A stretch of DNA of 64,000 nucleotides from Glandiceps talaboti (taxonomy: Eukaryota > Hemichordata > Enteropneusta > Spengelidae), in NCBI RefSeq assembly GCF_964340395.1, contig NC_135566.1, positions 6,182,501 through 6,246,500 on the forward strand. The letters are read 5' to 3'. Within the stretch, counting starts at the first letter, position 1; every line of letters begins with the position of its first letter. Under the pieces are notes generated by a model, which searched no databases, was not told the origin of the DNA, and worked only from the letters and a program-made list of their open reading frames with translations. Both the position numbers and the translations under genes were made by a program. Positions 22,083-33,700 of this stretch are shown in pieces.

Positions 22083-23420
22083 CATATGTGTAGAGTATGC
22101 ATTTTACACAACTGCGAAATCGAACTAAACTACTATTATTGCATAATTTAATAAGTATGACGTCTGAACACCTGAAGCACTCCACCAGGACGCTGTGTCA
22201 TTTTGACATTTGACTTCGGCTACTAGGGGGAGCCAAGTGATGCTGTCTCCGGAATGTGTTTATTTAAATTTAACTGTCAGATGGCAAAAACAATGTCGAC
22301 CCACGATCAAAGAAGTGTTCAAAGAAAAATGTGTTGAAACGTCTCAAGGTCTTTAGCTTACAATAACATTCATGGATACATTCCAAGGGGTTGAAAACTG
22401 AGTCGAAGCATAGCGCATGAAACATGTAAAATAAATAAGATTCGATAAACACAATTACTTCTCTCATATCATGGCCAATATATTCATCTTCACCAGAAAA
22501 AGATGGTGGTGTCGATGTTGTCGAGAATTATTTATGATGACGATGACCGTAGTAGTCGATGGTGATGGTGATGGTGATGTTATCCACAGTCTCCCAAGTG
22601 AGACACAAATTGGATCAGAAGTTGATATTGATATTTTCCTTCCATATCACTGTATTTGTGTTGTACGTGAGTGGAAACACGACTTACCGTACTAACACGG
22701 CTATACTTGACTGGTTTTGGTTCTAACTTTTGAAACATGAAACCACTACTGGTTTAACATTTGCCGTTTTTGACATACGGGCACATCTAAGCTCCGTGTG
22801 CGATTTAATTCCTCAACATAACTGATATATTATCGTGTCAGATACCATGTGAAATAAGTAATTCAACCAGGAACCTTACACACTTCTACAAGATTGGTTG
22901 TATATGTAACTTAATTCGTTTAGACAGAAAACGTGTACAGCTGCTTTACGGAGACGTCGGTACATTGCACATTAAGAATGTGGATCATTTCATCGGGGCA
23001 TTCTCACGGTATTATTTCGGAAATGTTGAAGACAGCTTCCACGCCCTTTGAGCTACTTGCCAAAGATATACACATATCAGAATAATATTAACATTCAATA
23101 TACACATCTATTAGGCCAACTAGTGTTGGGATACCGTAACCAGACAAACGTAATTAGGCTTCATAGTACCAATTTGAAACTGTGTGACTACAGCGGTATT
23201 GAATTTAATTATGCTGTTCATGGGGTCATCGCGACCTTGACATTGATGTTCAAGGTCATAGCCAATGGTCTAGGCACGCTCCTTGGTAACACAAGGTAAT
23301 GTCATGTATAAGTAGTTCACATTATAATACGTTTGAAAACATAGTTAAATTGTTTTATAAATGCAAATCAATACTCATCAACACCATCCACATGGCCACT
23401 TAAAATACCATATTCGTCGT

Positions 23421-23775
23421 TTATGTAATAATACTGTATTGGTTTTTGTATAGCACTTTCCCACTTTGTGCTCAAAGCAGTTTACAATGATTACCCCTGG
23501 CATGGATCTATAGCGGCGCAACAGCCCTTTATACATCCTCATGCAATCATACAATCCATTGCAGCCTTTATAAGTGCATAGGATTAAAGCATTCACAAAG
23601 CAATCTTTATCCTACCAGGTCCTCAATTATAGAGCTGGGTTGACTGGGGCACAGTCGTGGTTCAAATCTTGTCCAAGGATTTTAGCTACTCAGAAACAAA
23701 CGGCAGCGATGGGGCTCAAACCTGCAACCTGCAGATTCCAAGCCGGCCACTCTAACCATTCACCCATCATGACTC
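23421..23775 (-). mobile_element. tRNA-derived SINE
   Basis: On the minus strand the 5' end has pol III promoter boxes: an A-box-like GGTTAGAGTGGCCGG, then a B box GGTTTGAGCCCC 33 bases on, with GGAATCTGCAGGTTGC between. This is the usual head of metazoan tRNA-type SINEs. The 3' end carries CTGCTTTGAGCACAAAG and GTGCTATACAAA, matching the tail (GCGCTATATAAA type) shared by many SINEs mobilised by CR1/L2-like LINEs. Length is about 355 bp. It lies between the fibrinogen-domain gene and HGH1 and shows no coding content. Confidence 0.75.
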
Positions 23776-24319
23776 CACAATTGTTATTCACAAGTGATAG
23801 TGTAGGTTTACGCTAAGTGTATCCCTCTGTTGGATGAATGCATGTACTGGATATAAATGAGTGTGGCGACCACCTTTTTAATAAACTTGTGTTTCATGTT
23901 ACATGTATGATAGACTTAAAGTGTTTCATATTACATATGTTACATGTATGATGCTGATGATGTCACCACCACACTGTAGGTGTTCTAGAACTCAGCATAA
24001 TTGGGCCATTCTACCTGCAGTGAGAACAACATAAGTCATAAGAGTACATTTGACATTATCACCAAACATCCGGAGCTACTGAGATTCTTGTCCTAGCTCA
24101 GACCAAAGTGGACTGAGGTCCTGGTAATCATCTGATGGTGACAGCCACCAACATTTAGGGTCCACTTACACGTATTACGCCACAAATCTTTTAATGTAGA
24201 AATGTGTGTGGTGCGTTGTTAGATGATAACACTATATCATGTATACTCTTTGGATTATAGACAATTTGATTGTGAAAATTATTTGTAACAACAATGACAA
24301 CTGGTTGATTGTTAGCTAA

Positions 24320-24320
<1 letters not shown>

Positions 24321-24352
<32 letters not shown>

Positions 24353-24355
24353 CTC

Positions 24356-24403
<48 letters not shown>

Positions 24404-24455
24404 GTTGGTTCACTGACTGACTGACTGACTGACTGACTGACTGATTGACTGGCTG
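24321..24455. repeat. (GATT)n/(GACT)n tetranucleotide tract
   Basis: Runs of GATT, then GGTT, then GACT units form a compound tetranucleotide repeat of about 135 bp. Confidence 0.95.
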
Positions 24456-24530
24456 TTGGTACGTTGGTTGGGCGTTTGTATTATGCCATTTTACATGTTA
24501 ATTACTGTTACACTAAAGTTTGTTTTTGCA

Positions 24531-24533
<3 letters not shown>

Positions 24534-24611
<78 letters not shown>
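24534..24611. repeat. (AT)n microsatellite
   Basis: About 39 AT units, 425 bp upstream of the HGH1 start codon. Confidence 0.97.
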
Positions 24612-24612
<1 letters not shown>

Positions 24613-24934
24613 GTATGTATAAGCGCTATCCGATATTTCATACTCATCTCTACTCCGATACGTTTCATGTTTTTGTTTACAAAATACCCCAATTGCATTC
24701 AAACTATCATCAGATTCTAAAGTGATTAATAGTGAAACATTTATGATAACACTATATAACATCAATAAAGAAATTGGTACGTGATTGATGGTGATCAGTT
24801 TGGAGTATTAAACTCGAACATGCAGTGGTGTTGAGTCTCCCGGGCCCAGGTCGCATCCGCTCTGTCATGCTCACAAGGTGAATTTGAATTTGAATCCGAA
24901 TACTGGTTCAGAATGTACTTCCGCATTTAAACAA

Positions 24935-24966
24935 AATGGCGGCGCCCACGAGGTTTAAGTGATAGA
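24935..24966 (+). promoter_or_regulatory. ATGGCGG element upstream of HGH1 (YY1-like site and eight-codon uORF)
   Basis: AAAATGGCGGCG at about 24935 matches the YY1-type core of TATA-less promoters. If transcribed, its ATG opens an eight-codon upstream ORF (MAAPTRFK) closed by TGA, about 70 bases before the HGH1 start. Confidence 0.4.
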
Positions 24967-25035
24967 AGCTGCTGTGGACTGTTTGCGATATTTTCAGTCT
25001 AAAGGTGACTCTGAAACCCAGACATTCTATAAATC

Positions 25036-27356
25036 ATGGCAGACAAGGGGAAACTCGAAGAATTCTTGCAGTTTCTTACCTTAGACACACGTCTTGATGT
25101 CCTATCAGTGGCGCTGCAACACATCCTCGGATTAACCGGGTCCGTCGAAGGAATTCGCCTGCTCCAGTCAGATATGCGTTACCATTCGGCCCTGTTCACT
25201 CTATTCCGCCATCCACAAGAAGCTATCGCTAAAGATGCTTATCTCGCCGTGCTAAACTTGTCTGCTGACGAGAAAATGGCGAGAACGTTCGTCTTCGAGT
25301 ACGACGCTGTCGTCTCCAACTTTGTGGAATACATCCTGAAAAGTGACAGCGTGTTCGCTGACCAAGTGTGTGCAATTCTGACCAATATCACACGAAATGT
25401 GGAATGCTGTAAGAAAGTACTAAAAGAAATCGAAGAAGGGGACTTTGGGCTGGTCCAAATCGTCGAAGTATTTTGTAACGAAAATTACAATCCTAAAAAT
25501 AAGCTCCATTATATTGGACCATTTCTTTCAAATTTAACACAACTCCCTGAAGCTAGGAAATTTATTCTGGACAAGGATCGATGTGTGATTCAGAGACTGC
25601 TACCATATACACAATATGAAGCATCTGCTACAAGGAAAGGCGGAATAGTAGCAACTCTAAGAAATTGCTGTTTTGAAACAGGTACTGGCACCCCCCTCCC
25701 CCAAGCAATGTACCAGTGTTTAGGGGACGTGGGTTCAAACCCTACACATCACTTTTCTTTCCTCATTTATAACAAATTTCAATGTTTTCCATGAACATAG
25801 ACTAGAACTACACGTGGGCTCGTCTACGATCTCTCTCCACTATATCGTAGATGAGCCCACACATAGTTCTAGACTACCTTGAAAAAGGAAATAGTGATGC
25901 CGAACCTCACATACAATAATTACAGTGTAATTTCCATTTGCATCTATCTAGACCAATGTACTAATACTGCATGATTGTGGCCCACACTTTTGATCAAAAT
26001 CTGCTGTGATAGCACTCCTAGTGGCCAAACTATACAATCTTTTGTCTTTCTGATGGCTGGAAAATGAAATTATTGATGTGTGCCAACATTGGTGTCGGAA
26101 AAGGGTGATGTTCAAAGTACAGCATATCGTTGCATGATTCTTACCCCCACTTTCAATCAATATCTGTGGAATAGCATCCCTAGTGGCCAAACTAAAAAAT
26201 ATTATGTCTTTCTGATAACCGATGTATGACATAATAATATGATATGTTAAAGATACTTACACTATAATTTACGTTACAGAATACCATACCTGGTTGCTTA
26301 GTGATCAAGTTGATATTTTACCAAGATTACTGCTTCCATTGGCTGGACCTGAAGAACTGACAGAGGAAGAAATGGAAGGAATGCCGGAAGATCTACAATA
26401 TTTGGAAGAAGAGAAAAAGAGGGAAACTGATCCTGATATAAGACAAATGTTGCTTGAAGCTGTCTTTCAGGTAATTATAGCACCCCCTATAGAGTAGAAA
26501 CTGACATGTTTTATTTTTTTCTGATAACCCCTCCTACTGCTAGCTAATTTGTTGCTATCACACCAGAATCAGAAGTCATATATGTAACTTGACAGTGTAG
26601 TAATAGTAGTTTTTTGGAGGGTGTTAGAATCATCAACAAATGAACAAAATCAAAGAAAGTTGAAGAATGTCGAAGGTCATTTATGTAAATTAACAATGAT
26701 GCAGGACCCAGAACTGAGCCTTTATGGACGCCATGTTGAATGGTGAACATTTCTGACAAGTGACCATTTGAATGGATGAACAAAGAATGGACTCACTGTA
26801 AAGTGTAAGGTAAATTTGTAAAGTTTTGACAATGACCTCTAAAGCCATAATGTTCTTCAAGCTTGGATAGTAAAATTTGAATAATTGATTACGTCAGAAG
26901 CTTTAGTGAAGTCTATAAAAAAACTAAACTGTCATTTTCGCTGGCGATTTCATGCAAAACATGATTAACTTAAATTGATTGAAATCAGGTTGGTACCAGT
27001 ACTGTGTTTTTTCCAATATCAATACTGAAACAAGTACAAATTATTGAGAATTTGTCTGGGTAAATATCTGATTATCAGAGATACAATTTATTGTTTTTTT
27101 TCAGCTGTGTTCAACCAAGGAAGGAAGAAAGACTGTCAAGGACAAGCAAACCTACATAATAATAAGAGAACTTCACAGATCGGAGAAAGAACCAGCAGTT
27201 GAAGAAATGTGCTTTAAACTGATTAATTTGTTGATTTCGGATGAACCAGAACCTGGAATGGAAGAATTGCATTTGGTAGATATCCCAGAAAATGTAGAAA
27301 AGAAACTGAAGGAGACAGAGGAGAAAATGAAGGAAGCGGAGTCAAACACAGCATGA
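25036..27356 (+). CDS. HGH1: HGH1 homologue (eEF2-specific chaperone), complete, three exons
   Basis: Exons 25036-25681, 26280-26470 and 27105-27356 join with phases 1 and 0 through GT-AG sites and encode 362 residues; human HGH1 has about 390. The start has a good context (ATCATGGC). The protein is an armadillo-like alpha solenoid: ALFTLFRHP, AILTNITRN and FLSNLTQLPEAR in exon 1, the family hallmark TLRNCCFE spanning the first junction, then VDILPRLLLPLAGPEEL, DLQYL and DPDIRQMLLEA in exon 2, and the C-terminal RELHRSE and LLISDEPEPGMEEL segment in exon 3, with a charged lysine/glutamate tail. HGH1 is a cytosolic partner of the TRiC chaperonin that helps newly made elongation factor eEF2 fold. 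Intron 1 holds an inverted repeat and intron 2 a retrotransposon fossil. Confidence 0.96.
25799..25875. repeat. Inverted repeat with ~32-bp arms in HGH1 intron 1
   Basis: Arms 25799-25830 and 25844-25875 (AGAACTA, GTGGGCTC and TCTACGAT, mirrored as ATCGTAGA, GAGCCCAC and TAGTTCT) pair with about four mismatches around a 13-base loop. It is a foldback or MITE remnant in HGH1 intron 1. Confidence 0.75.
26585..26975 (-). pseudogene. Non-LTR retrotransposon reverse transcriptase remnant
   Basis: Antisense to HGH1 in intron 2. The minus strand shows, in order, FIDFTKASDVIN, HSNGHLSEMF, GVHKGSVLGPASLLIYINDL and, in a shifted frame, FVDDSNTL. These correspond to conserved reverse transcriptase blocks of LINE-type elements, the last being the catalytic box. 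Stops and frameshifts interrupt it and both ends of the element are missing, so it is a dead 5'- and 3'-truncated copy. Clade (Jockey, CR1 or similar) cannot be set from this piece. Confidence 0.82.
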
Positions 27357-27399
27357 TCTTCGTGTCATAGAAAAAATATAGATTAGGGATGAACTCAAA

Positions 27400-27815
27400 C
27401 AAGAATATTTGAAAAGGGAATATGGTTTACCTAGTATCTGTGTACACTCACACACAATGTACCCTTATAAACACACACCTGCACACACATATGGTGTTTA
27501 TGTTCACACACACCCCATAGACACACTTCTATACAAACATACACTAACTCATACATACATTCACTCACACACACTCCCCCATACATACACTCACTAACAC
27601 ATAAACTATCATATACAGTGGCATACACTCAGTCCATAGACATTTTTATGCTGACACACATACAAACTGTTAACACACAGTTCACACCATGCCATTTCTA
27701 CACATAATCTTAGTCACACATACACTTGAACACTTGTCTGTACATACATACATACATACATACATACATACATACATACATACATACATACATACATACA
27801 TACATACATACATGT
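27400..27815. repeat. CA-rich tract followed by (CATA)n
   Basis: A degenerate CACA/CATACA-rich stretch from about 27440 to 27730, then a clean (CATA)n run at about 27742-27812. It begins just after the HGH1 stop codon and may lie in its 3' UTR. Confidence 0.85.
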
Positions 27816-28211
27816 GATTGTAAATATCAAAGTTGATAGTATTTTGGTATGTTTAGGCTTTCAGGGAAGTAGACTGTATTGGACATATGAACAAGGTTGT
27901 GAATGTCATGTTATGATTCTAACAGACGTTTATAGTTACTAGTATGCAATGTATTCTGTTACAGATAATAATGATAGTCAAACTACTATGTATTAAATCA
28001 ATATCTCAATTATATTAAAACTATTAATTGTAGTTAACTTCAATCCACTGTGTCATTCTCCATGAAATTTGACTTGTTTATATGTAAACGTGACTACATA
28101 TGTACTGACAAAAAGTGACTTCACAACAACATTATATGTACTACTACATAGATAGTAGTAGAAGTAGACACCACCACTGTCTGTATTTCCAACAGCGCCC
28201 TCATTGTTGAT

Positions 28212-28217
28212 AATAAA
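28212..28217 (+). terminator. Candidate distal polyadenylation signal for HGH1
   Basis: AATAAA 856 bp after the HGH1 stop codon. Assignment is by motif and position only. Confidence 0.2.
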
Positions 28218-28700
28218 GTATGGCATAGATCGATAGTGAAGAGAAAGGTGTTGTCATTTCCGGTCGATGACTCGTAGTGGCAATGCCCCTCTATGCTACT
28301 AGATATTCTCTCCTCTTTGTATGGTTATAGCTGAGATCTGTCACTCGGCACTCAAAGTGTTTTTAAGTAAATCTTATAGAAATAAATGGGTTCACAGCAT
28401 ACATTGAAACCTCTAGTAGTAAATTGATTTATTCACAGCACACAGTACAACCTACACTAATACATGTGTTGAAAAATTGAGTAAGATGCTGCCCATAATC
28501 TTATGCATTGGTACAGTGGCCCCCGGCAACAGAAAATGGAAATGTTTGGGACACTTGCACACTACTTGAGAATGAGTCTGTAGTGATGATTAAAGAAGTT
28601 GCTATTCAAAGAATGCTAACTGTCAGAATAGCAAAGCTTATAAAAAAGTTTTTCCAATCATACTAAATGTGTGGTAGTAATAAATACTTATCATAGATAT

Positions 28701-28841
<141 letters not shown>

Positions 28842-30592
28842 GATTGATAGACCGAAAGAGAGAGTGAGTGTGTCCTTTTGACAAAGGCTATTAGAGTTAT
28901 TTACAAGTTTGTTTATAACACCACAAAACTTTTAGCATACTGTTGATTTTTTTTTCTTCAATTCATTGAGTTACAAACGAAAGCTTAGTCTAAAAACAAA
29001 GTAAAGTTGATTTCTCAATCCAAAATCCAAAAATAAATTCTCATTTCTTATCCACACTGCTTCCTCAAAGTAAATGTCCCTAAATATTTTACCAGGTTCC
29101 CCACCATACAATTATGGTACAAGATTTGTGAAAGTTTTACCAGATCTACCTTCTCTATTGCAGTGGGAAACGTTAGCAAAATTACTGATATTGATGTCGG
29201 CTACATGAATGACTGTGTATTTATAGATTGCATGTAGATATATATCAGAAACCAAAAATAATGACAATTGTTATATTAAGGAGTGTTAACTTCTCTGCTG
29301 TCTGTCAGGACACTCTCTTCATGCACTCGGCAATCGTTGTTCATAAAGCCAAAAGTCGTTGGTCAGAATTTAACCACAGGGGGCCATCGCTAGTTTCAAT
29401 GGATTAATTAACCATTTATCTTGTTCTCTGTGATTATTCTGTTGAAATCACAGACCCTAGGGTCTATGGTTGAATGTGACAATGAGGAATGGAATGTGTC
29501 GTATAATTCAACAGTTGAATACGCTGTACACTGGGTTGTGTTATTTAATTTGTTTGTTAATTGTCACCTTCACTAATATCCTAATTCGAATGCTATTGAC
29601 CAGAATAATCTGAATTTTGAAATCGGTTGGATCTCTGCAAACGAAAGAAAACCACGAATGTCGTTGACAGTGTGCGCCTTGTTAGAAAGTGGTTAGCAAA
29701 AACGCCACCAACGACGGGTTTTTAGTCTAACGAACAGCAAAGTACAGACTTTTACGGACATTTTCCCGTCGGGGTAATTGGCATTGATACTTTTACGGAC
29801 ATTTTCTCCTTGGAATGATTGACAGATGGACATTTAGACTTTATGGACCTTCCCTCTCTGTGTGATTGTCAGTGGGGGGTTTGCGATAAATCAAAGCAAC
29901 GGAAAGACCTTTTGTTGTCAAAAGTAATGCCTCCGAAACTTCTGATGTTGTCACTTGATCCTCTCAGCGTGACCGTGCCACGGCTGAATTCCGAGTAACA
30001 CTACGGCCACCTGTTGATGCTTTTGGTACGTTTATGCAATGATGTACACTTTGATGAATGTATGAGTTTCAATGTGTTATTGCGCAAGTCAGTCATTCTG
30101 TTATTGTTTTTTTATTCCAGCATGACTGTATAATTCCTCATGGACTATGTCAAGTTGGTTCATTGCATGTTCGGTTGCTTGGTCAATTACTAGTAGGCCA
30201 ATTGTCTGAGTCAGTTAAGTCGGTCGGTCGCCGATCGACGATCTAGCTAGGTAGCACGTTAGTAAAGTGGCCAGTCAGTCAAATAAAGGATGAAGATTAG
30301 AAAGTTCAAACGGTGGACGTAGTGGGGGTATTTCTACTTATTCAGGCCAAGGAGGTATAAGGCAAACCTTGATTAGGCCTCGGACCAGTAAATAGGGGTC
30401 TGAGATTAGGCCGAGCAAACTAATGACAAAAAACGAAAAAAGTACATAAGTACATCAGAACAATGACTTTATATATCATGCTATCATTACACAAGCATGG
30501 TGTTGTCACGATACTAATTACTATGTTTTTCCTGAATTATTTTAACTGAAAAACTAAAGAAAATATGGTCAAGGAAATACGTACGTACGCAC

Positions 30593-30728
30593 ATACATAC
30601 ATACATACATACATACATACATACATACATACATACATACATACATACATACATACATACATACATACGCACATACATACATACATACATACATACATAC
30701 ATACATACATACATACATACATACATAC

Positions 30729-30790
<62 letters not shown>
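30593..30790. repeat. (CATA)n followed by (CAGA)n microsatellite
   Basis: About 33 CATA units with one interruption (CGCACATA), followed directly by about 15 CAGA units. It is almost 200 bp long. The overlapping long open frames on both strands are artefacts. Confidence 0.97.
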
Positions 30791-33700
30791 TTTAGTATTA
30801 CCTTGAATGAATAGCCAGCCGTCATTTCAACACCCACTGATACAGTATCTACTTGCTTTAAAAATTCTGCGCTCTCTGTCTATCTGACATGTGCGTGTGT
30901 GAGCTCGCGCCAGCGGCAGAATAATCTAGAATCGAAAACTTGATTGGAAAAAAAATATGACATAACGCAGTTCTGCTGTAAATTATCATGTATCTGTCCT
31001 CTTTAAAGACAATAAAGCCATGCTTGGGGCAATTATTTTTTTCTGAGTAGATATATATAAAACTTATGCGGTATCTTATGATGAACAAAGTTTGCTGAAA
31101 GGATGAGATAGAAAGCGAGAGATTGCACTAATATAGCGAACAATATATAACAAATTTATCAAAGAGTGGGCTGAGTTATTTTGGGGTAACATAAATGACA
31201 CCATCTCGTAATAACAATTGACCATTACCACAGTATTTAAATCAACCCTGACCACTCACGACCACATGTTGTAAGTCTAAATCAACACTGAACACTCACT
31301 GATCAAGCTGCTACTCCATTTCCTACCATTAAACATCAAAATATCATTTTAAATCTTCCTTGTTGGATTACTCAATTTCGTAATCACATTTTCAACAGTA
31401 ACTGCGCCACGTGTCCAAAATACAAACACAGTCCAAAGTATTGCTTCCTGTTTTTAACTGTTAGAATTGAAATGAACCAGATATGTGCCTAATTAGGATG
31501 GATATATTGATAAATATAGCAGTAATGAGCGTTTTTAATGATATCGACATTGAATAACGTGTCAATGAAGCCCCACGCGAACTTGATGCCCATATAAGGC
31601 ACCGCTGAGAGTTGTCGTGTGGCTACCCCATGGGATACAATATGGATTGATGCTCAACGAATGACTGGTTTCAATGGATGTCTGCGGCTATGCCATAAGG
31701 TCTCCTCATCAAAAATAAAATGATAAAAGATTAGGGGTGATCATGCTGAGGGAATCGCACTAGTCATACAATTATGAAATTGTCGGTAACATTAAACAGT
31801 TTTACTAATTTCGACTATTGTTAATAACAATAGCGCTGATCTGATCCGGGATGACTTGGTATTTTGAAAAACATCATGAATTCCATGATCAGGGTATAAT
31901 TAGCTTACTTTATTATGTGTAAATTGGTCTGCTTGAATTATTTATTTCCTTGGTATAATCTTTATACGTTATGGGGGACCTTTGAAGTGAACGATTTTCC
32001 GGAAAACACACAGTAGAATTAATTCATCTTCTTGTAGAGATTTATCGTGGTTGAGGGCTACTTTAACTCGCTATCTAAGCTACAGGGACGCGTGATCTTG
32101 CTTGTATGCGTGGATACATAGCATATAACTTTACGGATACTAATGATTTACCACTTTTACTCCATCTTGCTTGTATGGATAGATGGATAGAAAAACACCA
32201 TATAATTACCAATGATGCTGTCAGAATATAGCGCTCCTTTTTCCTTGTATCAAGCAAGAATATATAGTGTATTGAGAATACATTTATTCGTAGCAACATT
32301 ATTCGACAGGTCGTATCCATCGCTGGTATAAACCCTCAATGCATGCAAACCATTACTGCAACATTACGCGTCACAGTGGTCTAAGCCAACGTTTTAAAAA
32401 CTAGAGTTAGTCTAGTCTAGTGGTTATCCGTTGCTTCGATCTTCTCCGATTTCTAGGGAGATATCGAAGCGGGACCGAAACCACGCCCTAGACCAGAGTT
32501 AGTGAGATCATGCCACGAGAAGTCTTTTGGCTAATTTCCGTGTAGCATCCTGAATAATATCAAAACTGGTATCTTAAAATATTGCTTCAACAGTATATAC
32601 AGATCTATATAGACATATAAATTCGTAGTAGTAACTGAAAACTACTTTGTGTTTATTCTTCATGATGACAGCGTGATCAGCATCTAGATGAAATATTGAA
32701 AAATACAGTCTTGTAAATGTTGCCACTTCTAAACCCCGATTTGTTTGTGCCTAAATTAAAATAATCAAAATGTATGTATTCGGTAATAAGTTTAAGATGA
32801 GTGTAACCCATAACACTTTTACGTACCTTAATCTGAACTTTTAAATCCTTTTAAAGTATAAATTAATCCAGGAACAACTCGAAGGAAGGAAGGGTAACTT
32901 GAGTTTGTTTTGGGTATTTCAATTTCTTTTAATCTTGACTAGAGAAATATTAACTTGAAGTTTACTGTGTACTCCATGTCAAGTTTGCTGGGGGGGGGGG
33001 GGGTTACTCTCTTTTCTTGTGGGTCCAGAAATTGTTGAAATACAAACCGTGCAAATTGATGTAAATTTCACAAGTATTTCAACATTTGAACATATGGGAT
33101 TCCCCCACCCCTGGGATATCAATTAAGAAGTTGTTCCCTCTTAGATCTCAACTATACACAACTTCATGTTATCCTACATTAGTACGTCTTTAAAATAGTT
33201 TCTCACGATATATATCCTAAACATATCTGCATATACTTCAGCAACCCCTATGGGGGACGTTAATTTGTCTGAGCGGCAAAGTACGATGTTTTCAGACACA
33301 GCTGGACAACGATGTAGCGATCGTTTCTATTTTAGTCAACTATTGTCATAATAAGTGGTGTATGCTACCAAAGTAAATAAACACAACTATCAGCATGTAC
33401 ACATTAGTTTTGACTTTGTAAATAAACAACGGTACTACTTGGTATCCACGTTGGAAAGAGAATATTGAACTTTTCAATCAAAATACCGACTGCTGTACAT
33501 CGCTGAACATCAGAGGCCGCCGACACATGCAATGTTTGTCATTGTCTACCTATGATTCCCGCAAGCTATAGCATAAGTTTTCCACTGACGCATCGAAAAC
33601 TATTTTTGAGGGGACATCGTGAGGTAGATATGTTGGCAGTGGTGTACGACGATATGATGTACACTGCAAATAAAACCGTGTTCGGAAAAGTTATGATATA

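Larger units (their letters stand above)
20875..24935. other. Intergenic region, repeat-rich
   Basis: Between the fibrinogen-domain gene and HGH1. Apart from the separately listed polyadenylation signal, repeat blocks, compound microsatellite, SINE and simple repeats, I see no exon, RNA gene or conserved motif. Confidence 0.5.

Noticed and set aside
21724-22185. Several long frames on both strands
   Set aside because: Artefacts of the compound AT/GTAT/GA/GT microsatellite.
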